Assembly: GCF_004364165.1 (NCBI RefSeq)
Contig: NZ_SOAY01000011.1
Location: 682,001-746,000, forward strand
DNA length: 64,000 bases
Direction of reading: 5' to 3'
Origin: Maribacter spongiicola
Lineage (GTDB): Bacteria > Bacteroidota > Bacteroidia > Flavobacteriales > Flavobacteriaceae
Of this stretch, positions 1 through 8,546 are shown in pieces (the first letter of the stretch is position 1; each line of letters starts with the position of its first letter). A program made the position numbers and the translations under genes. The notes under the pieces were generated by a model. It worked only from the letters and a program-made list of their open reading frames with translations, was not told the DNA's origin and did no database searches.

Positions 1-147
1 ACAAACTACATCGCTATCTGTGGTAAGTTTAGCGGTATCTGAATTTAATGCAGTCTCATAAAATGAGAAGGTATATTGATGAGCGTCGTTATACTTTTCA
101 AAGTATTCTTGGTCATAAGATTTTGTACTAAAAACAGCTATTTTCAT
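1..147 (-). CDS. 2-hydroxyacid dehydrogenase, D-lactate dehydrogenase type (3' end outside window)
   Basis: Only the first 49 codons are present; the gene runs off the left edge. The N-terminus (MKIAVFSTKSYDQEYF) is the opening strand and helix of D-lactate dehydrogenases of the LdhA group, which reduce pyruvate to D-lactate with NADH in the cytoplasm. The NAD-binding Rossmann motif and the catalytic Arg/Glu/His lie outside the window, so the assignment rests on this N-terminal signature alone. It lies on the same strand as, and 81 bp downstream of, the PAP2 gene, so co-transcription is possible but not shown. Confidence 0.75.
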   Translation of the reverse strand, partial: MKIAVFSTKSYDQEYFEKYNDAHQYTFSFYETALNSDTAKLTTDSDVVC

Positions 148-228
148 AAAAATTCAATCGGTAAATTATTAAGGAATTAAGTTAATTAATGGAACCTAAA
201 ATTTTATGACAATTATCAGGTTTGTAAT

Positions 229-1017
229 TTATGTTTTCGGGTCTCTTCTAAACAATTCAATCAAGTCAAATACTAGTACACAAAAAACAACCCAAATAAA
301 TCCGGCAATGAACCCGCCTGCGATATCCGAAGGAAAATGGACTCCTAAATATATTCTGCTAATGCCAATACTTAAAATAATTGTTATTAAAACGATAATC
401 AATACATATTTCATCACCTTCTGAATATTGAACTTGGTAACTAAAAAAATTAGAAATCCGTAGAAAGCCATTGCACTCATAGCATGTCCGCTAGGGTAAC
501 TTAATGTTTCTACAGAAACCAAGTGTTCTATGCCCGGTCTTGCACGATCAATAAAACGTTTTAACATCATATTAGAAACGGTAGCCAACGCCAAAACCAA
601 GGTCGCTTGAACAACATATTTCCAACGTTTAAAGACGATAAGAGAAACTAATAGAAAAATACTCAACACTATTAAATAACCATAGGTATCACCAATATTG
701 GTCATAAACTTAAAGTAAGATGTTAAGCTCGGTGAGCGATGAGAAATTACGTAATCCGTAATCGCAGTGTCGTAGTAAGCAAGCGTTTCTGTCTTCAAGG
801 TATCTGTTAATTCTATAAATAAATTTATGCCTACAACAACTATGATCAAAGCTACAATAACTGTAATTACATAAGGTAAGGTAGTATTGTACTGGTTTAA
901 TTTACTCGCTAAAAATTCACGTAGCGACTTTATAAATGTAAAAAGGGATTGTTTCATGAAACGCACTATTTGTTTAGCCGTAAACATAGCTTTTATTGGA
1001 TAAAAGTAGTGTTTCAA
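229..1017 (-). CDS. PAP2-superfamily membrane phosphatase
   Basis: A 262-residue polytopic membrane protein with all three PAP2 signature motifs: K153...R160-P161, P-S-G-H at 175-178, and S220-R221...H227 followed by D231. The family hydrolyses phosphate esters or pyrophosphates of lipids such as phosphatidate or undecaprenyl pyrophosphate through a phospho-histidine intermediate. About six hydrophobic segments are visible (near 50-70, 112-130, 135-150, 183-195, 203-220, 232-250). Met11 or Met21 are alternative starts, since the first 25 residues are not conserved-looking. Substrate cannot be told from sequence; undecaprenyl-PP recycling or lipid A modification are both possible. Confidence 0.85.
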   Translation of the reverse strand: MKHYFYPIKAMFTAKQIVRFMKQSLFTFIKSLREFLASKLNQYNTTLPYVITVIVALIIVVVGINLFIELTDTLKTETLAYYDTAITDYVISHRSPSLTSYFKFMTNIGDTYGYLIVLSIFLLVSLIVFKRWKYVVQATLVLALATVSNMMLKRFIDRARPGIEHLVSVETLSYPSGHAMSAMAFYGFLIFLVTKFNIQKVMKYVLIIVLITIILSIGISRIYLGVHFPSDIAGGFIAGFIWVVFCVLVFDLIELFRRDPKT

Positions 1018-1141
1018 ATAAATTGATAACTGACTCGATTGAGTTAATACCGATATTTTAAATCAGGTAACCTAGTTTTCAAATTTGGAGAGGTATACCT
1101 TGAACCCTTATCTTTATACGATAATAGAATTGTTAGAAATT

Positions 1142-1984
1142 ATGAAATCACCCAACTGGAAAACAGCTATAGAATTTGATGATATTACCTATAAAAAATG
1201 TGACGGCGTAGCGCGTATTGCATTTAACCGACCTAATGTGCGAAATGCTTTTAGACCACATACGACAAGCGAGCTTATAAAAGCTTTTTATGATGCTCAA
1301 GAAGATACCTCGATTGGAGTAGTTCTACTTTCTGCGGAAGGTCCTTCAACTAAAGACGGCATATGGTCTTTTTGTTCTGGTGGTGATCAAAAGGCTAGGG
1401 GAGAGAAAGGATATGTTGGTCAAGATGGTCAGCACCGTTTGAATATTTTAGAAGTTCAGCGGATGATTCGCTTTATGCCAAAAGTGGTTATATGTGTTGT
1501 ACCGGGATGGGCTGTTGGTGGCGGACATAGTTTGCACGTTGTTTGCGATATGACGTTAGCGAGTAAAGAACATGCTATTTTTAAACAAACCGATGCCGAT
1601 GTAACTAGTTTTGATGGTGGATACGGTTCTGCTTATTTAGCAAAAATGGTGGGACAGAAAAAAGCACGGGAAATATTCTTTTTAGGTAGAAACTATTCTG
1701 CACAAGATGCTTTTGATATGGGTATGGTAAATGCCGTAATACCTCATGATGAATTAGAAGATACTGCTTTTCAATGGGCACAAGAAGTTTTAGAAAAATC
1801 GCCTACATCAATAAAAATGCTAAAGTTCTCTATGAACCTAACCGACGACGGAATGGTGGGACAACAAGTATTCGCAGGTGAAGCAACAAGGTTAGCCTAC
1901 ATGACCGAAGAAGCTAAAGAAGGTAGAAATGCATTTCTAGAAAAGCGTAAACCAAATTTTGGTAAAGATAATTGGCTACCGTAA
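1142..1984 (+). CDS. menB: 1,4-dihydroxy-2-naphthoyl-CoA synthase
   Basis: A crotonase-fold enzyme that cyclises o-succinylbenzoyl-CoA to dihydroxynaphthoyl-CoA in menaquinone synthesis. The sequence carries the MenB hallmarks: the FCSGGDQKARG oxyanion-hole segment, GWAVGGGHSLHVVCD, and the SFDGGYGSAYLAKMVGQKKA block that separates MenB from other enoyl-CoA hydratases. The start at 1142 (MKSPNWKTA) gives 280 residues, the usual family length; an in-frame ATG at 1085 would add 19 residues that do not resemble the family. Other men genes are not in the window. A strong hairpin follows the stop. Menaquinone as the respiratory quinone fits Bacteroidota. Confidence 0.95.
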   Translation: MKSPNWKTAIEFDDITYKKCDGVARIAFNRPNVRNAFRPHTTSELIKAFYDAQEDTSIGVVLLSAEGPSTKDGIWSFCSGGDQKARGEKGYVGQDGQHRLNILEVQRMIRFMPKVVICVVPGWAVGGGHSLHVVCDMTLASKEHAIFKQTDADVTSFDGGYGSAYLAKMVGQKKAREIFFLGRNYSAQDAFDMGMVNAVIPHDELEDTAFQWAQEVLEKSPTSIKMLKFSMNLTDDGMVGQQVFAGEATRLAYMTEEAKEGRNAFLEKRKPNFGKDNWLP

Positions 1985-2024
1985 TAATGGCCGCTAGCTT
2001 TTAGATGTTGGCTATTGGCTACAT

Positions 2025-2066
2025 TAAAAAAAGTTCATTTTTCCTTTTGGAAAAATGAACTTTTTT
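2025..2066 (+). terminator. Rho-independent terminator after menB
   Basis: A long perfect stem (AAAAAAGTTCATTTTTCC with its complement, TTTT loop) ends in a run of T. It lies about 40 bp after the menB stop and the A-run on the other side could let it act in both directions. Confidence 0.85.
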
Positions 2067-2067
2067 A

Positions 2068-2151
2068 GGCTAAAGGCTAAAGGCTAAAGGCTAAAGGCTA
2101 AAGGCTAAAGGCTAAAGGCTAAAGGCGAATATTGGAAGGCGAATATTGGAA
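2068..2151. repeat. GGCTAAA heptamer x8 followed by a 14-bp repeat x2
   Basis: Eight perfect head-to-tail copies of GGCTAAA occupy 2068-2123, followed by two copies of GGCGAATATTGGAA (2124-2151). The array is non-coding and lies directly behind the menB terminator. Related fragments such as GGCTATTGGCTAC occur just upstream. Copy number in such perfect short arrays is usually unstable through polymerase slippage. Confidence 0.9.
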
Positions 2152-2262
2152 GGCGAAGCGTTTAAGTATCAATAAAACATTACTTAATACTTAGTACTTT
2201 TACTTCATACTTTTTTTCCTGAATACTAAAACTGCCAACTGAAAACTGAAATGGCTATAACT

Positions 2263-2298
2263 AAAAAGAGTCCGATCAGTGAAGATCAGACTCTTTTA
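2263..2298 (-). terminator. Terminator-like hairpin for the leftward beta-lactamase-like gene
   Basis: AAAAAGAGTC and GACTCTTTT flank an inner GATC/GATC pairing with a single mismatch. The A-run on the left becomes a T-run on the minus strand, placing it downstream of the gene ending at 2466. The distance of about 170 bp from that stop is long. Confidence 0.5.
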
Positions 2299-2465
2299 CG
2301 AGAACACTATATGAAAATGAAAATTTTTAATTCGTTTTTAATAACACTGTAAATGTATATATCATTTAGGGTTCTTTGAAACTATTGTTGCCATACAAGA
2401 GAATTTTGTTGTGAACTGCTTTAAAAATGTGGTATTGTATGCAAAAGGTTAAAATTTTGCCCCTT

Positions 2466-3800
2466 TTATCGAATAGATGCTATAATTTCTTTCAATAAGG
2501 TATTGAATTGTTCGTCGGTCTGCTCTTTTAATCCGGTTCTGACTACCACAAGATCTTTAGATGGTATTATAAAGATGCGTTGCCCTTGAAATCCGTTTAC
2601 CGAATATAGGTCACGAGGAATGTCTTCATATTTACCTTCGGCATTCAACCAAAAGTGTGCTCCGTAGGTTCCGTTAGAATTGATTGTAGGTTTTGCTACA
2701 TAGTCTGACCATGATTCTGAAAAAATGCGATTACCGTTCCAATCTCCCTTATTCAAGTATAGCAATCCGAATTTAGCCCAATCTCTCGTAGTAGCCCATC
2801 CGTAAGATGATAATATATAGTTCCCGCTTAAATCGGTCTCTAGAAGCATAGAGTTCATGCCAATTTTATCAATAAGTTCTTTATAAGGAAAATCTAAATA
2901 TTCTTGATGCGAATTAAACTGTTCTCGTAGAATACCTGAAAGTAAGTTGGTGGTACCAGAAGAATAGTTCCAAATTTCTGTAGGTTGTGCAACGACATTT
3001 TTATTTCGTTGTGACAATGTCATATCAGAGTCTAAGAACAACATTCGGGTAACATCAGATATTTTAAAATAGTTCTCATCCCATTCCAATCCGCTTTGCA
3101 TACGTAATAGGTGATTAAGGGTAATACTATTTTTGGGATTCTTCATTCGTATCTGATTAGAAAAAGGCTTGTATTCTATATCAATTTTATCTTGGTATTC
3201 TAAAATACCGTAAAGCGTAGCCAAGATACTTTTGGTCATTGACCACCCAAGAATTTTGGTATCCTTCGAAAATCCTCGAATATAACGTTCACCAATGATT
3301 TGGTTTTTATGAACTACTAAAAGAGATCTTGTTTTTTGCTCGGGATCTTGAAAAGCATTTTCGAATGCCACTTCTAGTTTATCATAAGCTACATTTTCTA
3401 AAACCGTATCGACAACTCCGTTATTTCCATAAGGGAAAGGCAGTGAATCTTGTACTTTAAATCTATTGGGAACAATATCGAAATTATGCTTAGAAAACTC
3501 TTTGTTGGTAAGTACAGCACCAAGTCCTTCTTTATAAACCGCTGTTCTAGGCATTAGTCCGTATACCTTGGCCGTGGCAGATGTATTCTCATTTGACACT
3601 TCTGTATCTGCCAATTTGATCAACGGCATATCATTATCGTTCAATGTTATATCATCTTGATCTCTATTTGCAATAAAGACACTGGAAGCCATGTTTTTAG
3701 AAGCATAGCCAGATATTAGATTTAGTTTAGGGTAGTTAAAATATGCCGCGGCAATGATACCTACTAAGACAATGCCTAAAAGCAGTTTTGTTTTATTCAT
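2466..3800 (-). CDS. Serine hydrolase of the class C beta-lactamase family
   Basis: A 444-residue protein with an N-terminal hydrophobic segment (residues 5-20) that should export or anchor it. The catalytic SxxK motif is S187-M-T-K190 inside GWSMTKS, and the second motif YxS is in WNYSSGTTN; a third motif near HFWLN may stand in for HxG/KTG. The family includes esterases, D-aminopeptidases and penicillin-binding-protein-like hydrolases, and most such flavobacterial proteins are not antibiotic beta-lactamases. It is 72 bp downstream of the DUF2452 gene on the same strand, so the two may share a transcript. Substrate is unknown. Confidence 0.85.
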   Translation of the reverse strand: MNKTKLLLGIVLVGIIAAAYFNYPKLNLISGYASKNMASSVFIANRDQDDITLNDNDMPLIKLADTEVSNENTSATAKVYGLMPRTAVYKEGLGAVLTNKEFSKHNFDIVPNRFKVQDSLPFPYGNNGVVDTVLENVAYDKLEVAFENAFQDPEQKTRSLLVVHKNQIIGERYIRGFSKDTKILGWSMTKSILATLYGILEYQDKIDIEYKPFSNQIRMKNPKNSITLNHLLRMQSGLEWDENYFKISDVTRMLFLDSDMTLSQRNKNVVAQPTEIWNYSSGTTNLLSGILREQFNSHQEYLDFPYKELIDKIGMNSMLLETDLSGNYILSSYGWATTRDWAKFGLLYLNKGDWNGNRIFSESWSDYVAKPTINSNGTYGAHFWLNAEGKYEDIPRDLYSVNGFQGQRIFIIPSKDLVVVRTGLKEQTDEQFNTLLKEIIASIR

Positions 3801-3872
3801 TCTTAATGTGTTCTTGATAAGATTAAAATGTGTTGATATCTTGGGTTAAGATAGACTACTTTTTTGCCGGAA

Positions 3873-4277
3873 TTATTTCACTTTCTCCCACGTTTTATCC
3901 GAGGTAAGCTTAAAGCTTCCAACATGATTAAAATTACATTCTTGAGGTAAAATCAATGATAGAAAGGTGCTTTCATCTTTAGCTTTATACAAGTGATATA
4001 CCTTACCTACAATGGGTTCAAAATTGAATTTTGCACTGTATACCAAATTATTGTATTCAAAATTTGCCATCAGTTTCTTGTAGGTTTCTTGAAGTGCTTC
4101 ATATTCTGCCTTAAACTGATTATTGGCACTAACAATATGTGTATTCTTCCAAGAAGTTACGTCTGGCGGAGTAATTTTTGGTGCTGATACTCCGGTTGCA
4201 AAAGGGGATAGTTTTCCGTGATACTCTTGGGTATCTTCATTGAAAACTACATTATCTGGTTTTTTTTCTTTTTTCAT
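3873..4277 (-). CDS. DUF2452 domain protein
   Basis: A 134-residue soluble protein without signal peptide or membrane segment. Its central block (HGKLSPFATGVSAPKI, and VGKVYHLYK further on) matches my memory of the DUF2452 family, common in Flavobacteriia and sometimes labelled GTP-binding, although no P-loop or other nucleotide-binding motif is visible here. Function is unknown. A perfect -7 element (TAAATTTG, minus strand 4292-4285) ends only 8 nt before the start codon, so the transcript should have almost no leader. Confidence 0.75.
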   Translation of the reverse strand: MKKEKKPDNVVFNEDTQEYHGKLSPFATGVSAPKITPPDVTSWKNTHIVSANNQFKAEYEALQETYKKLMANFEYNNLVYSAKFNFEPIVGKVYHLYKAKDESTFLSLILPQECNFNHVGSFKLTSDKTWEKVK

Positions 4278-4284
4278 AGCGATA

Positions 4285-4292
4285 CAAATTTA
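4285..4292 (-). promoter_or_regulatory. -7 promoter element of the DUF2452 gene
   Basis: TAAATTTG on the minus strand matches TAnnTTTG. Transcription would begin within a few bases of the ATG at 4277, predicting a leaderless or near-leaderless mRNA. Confidence 0.5.
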
Positions 4293-4384
4293 AAGAAAAG
4301 CCTGCATTTATCACTTGCAAGATTATAAGGGTATAAGTATCTTCCATTTTTCAATTCTGAATTCAAAGAAACAACCTAATTCTA

Positions 4385-5896
4385 ATGGCTTCTAAATCTG
4401 TCTTCTACTTCATTTTATTATGCGTCATTGTATCGTGTAACACAGAAAAACGTTCAAGAGAAGTAGTACTATATGAAACCTATTGTGCCAGCTGCCATAT
4501 AGCACCGAATATCAATGATTTACCAAAGGATATATGGCGAGATAATATACTACCTGATATGGGCGCTCGATTGGGAATTATTACACCCGAAAATCACCCA
4601 TACTATAAAAAATCTTTCGATGAACAAGTTGCAATTATAAAATCTGGAATATACCCGGGTAAACCATTAATTAACGAACAAGATTGGCAACTACTGGTGG
4701 ATTACATTATTAGTTTGGCGCCAGATAGTGTAGTCAACAATTCAATGAAAATTGAAAACGATAAGCTTTCGCAATTTAATACCAAACCGGTAACATTAGA
4801 TAGTATTAAGGGTAATCTGTATACCTTTTTAAAAATCGATACACTTCGTAATCAAGTGCTAACAGGCAATAGGAGAGGAGTTTTAAGTAGCTATAATCTA
4901 AATACGGGCGAAAATAGGTATTTGGGTAATACTGATATGGCTATTACAGATGCTCGACTAATCGGCGATAGTATTTTTGTTACTACTATGGGCGTAATGG
5001 ATCCTTTTGAAATACCTAGGGGGAAAACCATTCTCAAAAGTGGAAGTGCTACAGCTATTTTACAAGATTCGTTACATAGACCTGTACATACCTTGTATAT
5101 CGATTTAAATAAAAACGGAAACGAAGAAATTATTATAAGTGAATTCGGTAACCTTAAAGGTAAACTTACACTGCTTGAAAAAGACAAATACGGATTCTAT
5201 AAAAACACAACATTACTAAATGTACCTGGCACCATAAGAGTTATCGCCAAAGATATGAATGCAGATGGTCAAGAAGATTTAGTAGTCATGGCAGCGCAGG
5301 GCGATGAAGCGATGTACATATTATATCAAAAAGAAAATTTGACATTTGATACTGAAAAAGTGATTCGCTTTAGTCCCGTTTATGGCTCTAGTTGGTTTGA
5401 ACTGGTGGACTATAATGGTGATGGTTTCGACGATATTATAACGGTCAACGGTGATAATGCAGATAAATCTATATTTAATAAACCTTATCACGGTATGCGA
5501 ATTCATATCAATGACGGAAAAAACAATTTTACAGAAACTTTTTTCTATCCTTTAAACGGTGCTACTAGAGTTATTGCCAATGATTTTGATGAAGACGGCG
5601 ATATCGATATTGCGCTATTAGCGACTTTTCCTGATTATGAAAAACACCCAGATTATAATTTTGTTTATTTAAAAAACGAGGATAGTGATAATTATTCTTT
5701 TAGATCTGAGCATTTTGCAGATATTAATTTGGGTAGATGGTTTTTAATGGATGCCGCCGATATTGACGGTGATGGCGATAAAGATATGGTGCTTAGTGCT
5801 TTAAATTATTCTTTTACTAAGGTGCCTAAAGACATCAAAAAAGCTTGGGACGAAAGTTATACCGACCTTTTAATTTTAGAAAATAAACTACATTAG
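4385..5896 (+). CDS. Lipoprotein with one c-type heme site and FG-GAP/VCBS repeats
   Basis: A 503-residue SPII lipoprotein (lipobox ending at Cys18) with a single CASCH heme-binding motif at residues 34-38 in a short cytochrome-c-like region. The rest is a chain of FG-GAP/VCBS calcium-loop repeats, each with a DxNxDGxxD-type loop; at least five are visible (DLNKNGNEE, DMNADGQED, DYNGDGFDD, DFDEDGDID, DIDGDGDKD), suggesting a beta-propeller. It should sit in the periplasm or on the outer membrane. It is the first gene of an operon with three cell-wall-related genes (5-bp gap). An electron-transfer or heme-sensing role is inferred; the substrate is unknown. Confidence 0.8.
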   Translation: MASKSVFYFILLCVIVSCNTEKRSREVVLYETYCASCHIAPNINDLPKDIWRDNILPDMGARLGIITPENHPYYKKSFDEQVAIIKSGIYPGKPLINEQDWQLLVDYIISLAPDSVVNNSMKIENDKLSQFNTKPVTLDSIKGNLYTFLKIDTLRNQVLTGNRRGVLSSYNLNTGENRYLGNTDMAITDARLIGDSIFVTTMGVMDPFEIPRGKTILKSGSATAILQDSLHRPVHTLYIDLNKNGNEEIIISEFGNLKGKLTLLEKDKYGFYKNTTLLNVPGTIRVIAKDMNADGQEDLVVMAAQGDEAMYILYQKENLTFDTEKVIRFSPVYGSSWFELVDYNGDGFDDIITVNGDNADKSIFNKPYHGMRIHINDGKNNFTETFFYPLNGATRVIANDFDEDGDIDIALLATFPDYEKHPDYNFVYLKNEDSDNYSFRSEHFADINLGRWFLMDAADIDGDGDKDMVLSALNYSFTKVPKDIKKAWDESYTDLLILENKLH

Positions 5897-5901
5897 TAGT
5901 T

Positions 5902-6324
5902 ATGATAAAAAGGTTGTCCATTTTTTTTCTGCTACTCATAGCTTTTGGCTGTTCAGATAAATCTTTGGATAAAAAATATAATTGGATTCCAATACAAGTA
6001 ACTGCAACTGCATATAATTCGGTTCCCAACCAAACATCATACGAGCATCCTGCAATTACAGCATGGGGAGATTCTATTAAACCTGGTCAAAAATGGATTG
6101 CTGTTTCTAGAGATTTGTTAAAGAAAGGATTAAGCTATAACACCATGGTGAAGATAGATACCTTTGAAGGCGTTTATATAGTGAAAGATAAAATGCATTC
6201 GCGTTGGCGCAACCGCATAGATATTTATATGGGAGAGAATATTGACCAAGCGAAAGAATGGGGAAGAAAAAAAATTACCATCTCATATGCCGTTGAAATA
6301 GATAGTTTGCAAATTGCTGAATGA
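5902..6324 (+). CDS. 3D-domain lipoprotein (MltA-like double-psi barrel)
   Basis: A 140-residue lipoprotein (lipobox FGC, Cys17). The mature part matches the 3D domain: TATAYNS near the start, then three Asp residues in WGDSI, VKDKM and RIDIYMG in the expected order. 3D domains occur in lytic transglycosylase MltA and in Rpf/YocH-type muralytic enzymes, so peptidoglycan binding or cleavage is likely. The gene overlaps the amidase gene by 4 bp (ATGA), which indicates translational coupling and a joint role in the cell wall. Confidence 0.85.
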   Translation: MIKRLSIFFLLLIAFGCSDKSLDKKYNWIPIQVTATAYNSVPNQTSYEHPAITAWGDSIKPGQKWIAVSRDLLKKGLSYNTMVKIDTFEGVYIVKDKMHSRWRNRIDIYMGENIDQAKEWGRKKITISYAVEIDSLQIAE

Positions 6325-6986
6325 TGAAAAAACGTATACTTTATTTTACTCTGTATCTGGTCTTAGTATCGTGTTCTTCTACCAAAACAATTGTAGAACA
6401 ACCGATAACCTTTAATGAAGAACGCAAAATACTAACGTTGGAGTATCTTCAAAATAGATACGGATTAGATCAAGATTCCCCAAAAATTGAGCCTAAAATG
6501 ATTGTTTTACATTGGACGGTCATTCCAACTTTTCAAAAATCATTTGAAGCTTTTGACCCGGTTACGTTACCCAATTGGCGACCAGATATTAAAAATGTAA
6601 GTGGCTTAAATGTCTCTTCTCAATTTATGGTCGATAGAGATGGTACTATTTATCAATTATTACCAGAAACTACTATGGCACGCCATGTCATTGGTTTAAA
6701 TCATTGTGCAATCGGAGTGGAAAATGTTGGCGGTACCGAAGAATTGCCATTAACAAAAGCGCAATTGAAATCTAATATTTGGTTGGTGAAGTATTTGAAA
6801 GATGAGTATGATATTGACTACTTGATCGGACACTACGAATACACTCTTTTTGAAAATCACCCTTTATGGTTAGAGACCGATGAAGGCTATAGAACTGTAA
6901 AAACAGATCCGGGACCTGAATTTATGGAGAATGTGAGAAAGGCAGTGAAAAATTTAGATTTTAAAGAACTACCCAACAAACAATAA
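6321..6986 (+). CDS. N-acetylmuramoyl-L-alanine amidase lipoprotein (amidase_2)
   Basis: A 221-residue lipoprotein (lipobox VSC, Cys18) with a type 2 amidase fold. The zinc-site residues fit VLHWT (first His), ARHVIGLNHCAIGVENVGG (middle His and catalytic Glu region) and LIGHYEY...DPGPEF near the C-terminus (second His/Asp region). The family cleaves the bond between N-acetylmuramate and L-alanine in peptidoglycan. It is coupled to the upstream 3D-domain gene and followed 24 bp later by an M14 peptidase, so the three could act together on muropeptides in the periplasm. Confidence 0.9.
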   Translation: MMKKRILYFTLYLVLVSCSSTKTIVEQPITFNEERKILTLEYLQNRYGLDQDSPKIEPKMIVLHWTVIPTFQKSFEAFDPVTLPNWRPDIKNVSGLNVSSQFMVDRDGTIYQLLPETTMARHVIGLNHCAIGVENVGGTEELPLTKAQLKSNIWLVKYLKDEYDIDYLIGHYEYTLFENHPLWLETDEGYRTVKTDPGPEFMENVRKAVKNLDFKELPNKQ

Positions 6987-7010
6987 AAAACATCTAAAGA
7001 ACAACAGAAA

Positions 7011-8474
7011 ATGAAAAACATATTTCTATCCATATTAAGTTTATGCTCGCTCTCGGTTATTGGACAATCAGATAATATTACTACCCAATTATACGATACT
7101 TACGAAAACTATAAAGAAAGTTCTATTGGTAAACGACGTATTAAAAGATCCGATATTCAACCACTTATTGACAAACTTTCTGCTAACAACAAGTTTAAAG
7201 TACATACGGTTGGTAAATCTATTGGTGGCAAAGATTTAAGTCTTATTAGTATTGGAACAGGAGAAACCAATGTCTTCCTCTGGTCTCAAATGCATGGCGA
7301 TGAACCAACGGCTACACAAGCTATTTTTGATATTCTTAATTTCTTTGATAGTGAAGATTTTAAAGAGGAAAAAGAGGCAATATTAGCCAATTTAACGGTT
7401 CACTTTTTACCAATGTTGAATCCTGATGGTGCAGAACTTTATCAGCGTAGAAATCTGCTAGGTATAGATATTAATAGAGATGCATTGCGTTTACAGTCCC
7501 CAGAATCTCAAACTTTAAAAAGAGTACGTGATAGTCTTGATGCCGATTTCGGATTCAATCTTCATGATCAAAGCACCTATTATAATGCGGAACGTACCGA
7601 AAAGCCTGCTACGATATCTTATTTGGCTCCGGCTTATAATTATGAAAAGGAAATCAATGAAACCCGTGGTAACGCCATGAAAATTATCGTATTTATGAAT
7701 GATATTTTACAGAAATACGCACCAGGACAAGTTGGTAGATATAATGATGATTTTGAACCAAGAGCTTTTGGAGATAATATTCAAAAATGGGGGACAAGCA
7801 CTATTTTAATTGAATCTGGTGGTTACGCCGAGGATGTAGAAAAACAAGAAATTAGAAAATTAAATTATACTTCTATCTTATCTGCCATTTATACCATCGC
7901 TCAAAAATCATATGAAGCTATAGGAATTGAAGAATACGAGAAAATTCCGGAGAATGATAGGAAACTGTTCGATTTGAAAATTGTTAATGCTAATTATAAT
8001 CTTATGGGTAATACATATACTATAGATATCGGTGTGAATCAGATTGAGGTAGATTACCCAGATCACAACTCTTTTTGGTACAGTAGCCGTGTTTTAGATC
8101 AAGGAGATTTGTCTACTTATTACGGTTATGAGACATTAGACGCTACTGGTTATACTATTAAACAAGCAAAAGTTTACCCGAAGAATTTAACGAATTTTGA
8201 TGAAGTAAAAGCGTTGAATTTTAAAGATCTTCTAAAGAAAGGATTTGGGTATGTACGTGTATCGTCAATTCCTTTAAAAAATATCAATTCACCTTTTCCT
8301 GTTCATATATTAAGTACAAAATTTAAAATTCCTGAATTAAATTTAGCCCCAGGTATTAACCCTACTTTCTTCTTAGAAAAAGACGGTATTTCTGAGTATG
8401 CAGTAATTAACGGATTTTTGGTTGATTTAAAAAAGTCAGATATTCAAGTACCAAACGGAATGATCTTTAGATAA
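7011..8474 (+). CDS. Secreted M14-family zinc carboxypeptidase
   Basis: A 487-residue protein with a Sec signal peptide (cleavage near IGQS, residue 19). The zinc ligands are visible in MHGDEPT (HxxE) and FNLHDQ, the substrate-binding NPDG...RRNLLGIDINRD region is present, and the general-base Glu is in ILIESGGY. The M14 catalytic domain covers about residues 45-300; the last 180 residues look like beta-rich accessory domains. Because it closes an operon with a 3D-domain protein and an amidase, cleavage of peptidoglycan stem peptides is a reasonable inference, but a digestive role is also possible. Confidence 0.88.
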   Translation: MKNIFLSILSLCSLSVIGQSDNITTQLYDTYENYKESSIGKRRIKRSDIQPLIDKLSANNKFKVHTVGKSIGGKDLSLISIGTGETNVFLWSQMHGDEPTATQAIFDILNFFDSEDFKEEKEAILANLTVHFLPMLNPDGAELYQRRNLLGIDINRDALRLQSPESQTLKRVRDSLDADFGFNLHDQSTYYNAERTEKPATISYLAPAYNYEKEINETRGNAMKIIVFMNDILQKYAPGQVGRYNDDFEPRAFGDNIQKWGTSTILIESGGYAEDVEKQEIRKLNYTSILSAIYTIAQKSYEAIGIEEYEKIPENDRKLFDLKIVNANYNLMGNTYTIDIGVNQIEVDYPDHNSFWYSSRVLDQGDLSTYYGYETLDATGYTIKQAKVYPKNLTNFDEVKALNFKDLLKKGFGYVRVSSIPLKNINSPFPVHILSTKFKIPELNLAPGINPTFFLEKDGISEYAVINGFLVDLKKSDIQVPNGMIFR

Positions 8475-8494
8475 CAGGTTTAGATTTTAAGCAT

Positions 8495-8525
8495 AAAAAA
8501 AGGGAAGCAGTAGCTTCCCTTTTTC
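8495..8525. terminator. Bidirectional terminator between convergent genes
   Basis: AAAAAAGGGAAGC - AGTA - GCTTCCCTTTTT forms a strong stem with A- and T-runs on both sides, serving the M14 operon (+) and the OmpA gene (-). Confidence 0.9.
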
Positions 8526-8546
8526 AATAGTATTTAATCCTAATGA

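Larger units (their letters stand above)
1985..2465. other. Gene-free interval between convergent genes, with hairpins and heptamer repeats
   Basis: This 481-bp gap between menB (+) and the beta-lactamase-like gene (-) holds the menB terminator, an eight-copy heptamer repeat, two 14-bp repeats derived from it, and a second terminator-like hairpin at 2263-2298. I found no convincing ORF. Confidence 0.7.

Noticed and set aside
1085-1141. Upstream ATG extension of MenB
   Set aside because: The extra 19 residues do not resemble MenB; 1142 gives the normal length.
2466-3800. Antibiotic-resistance beta-lactamase
   Set aside because: The SxxK and YxS motifs fit the broad serine hydrolase family, but nothing shows antibiotic hydrolysis; most relatives are esterases or peptidases.
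4891-5187. Antisense ORF in the FG-GAP lipoprotein gene
   Set aside because: It lies wholly within a convincing coding region and shows no signal or domain.
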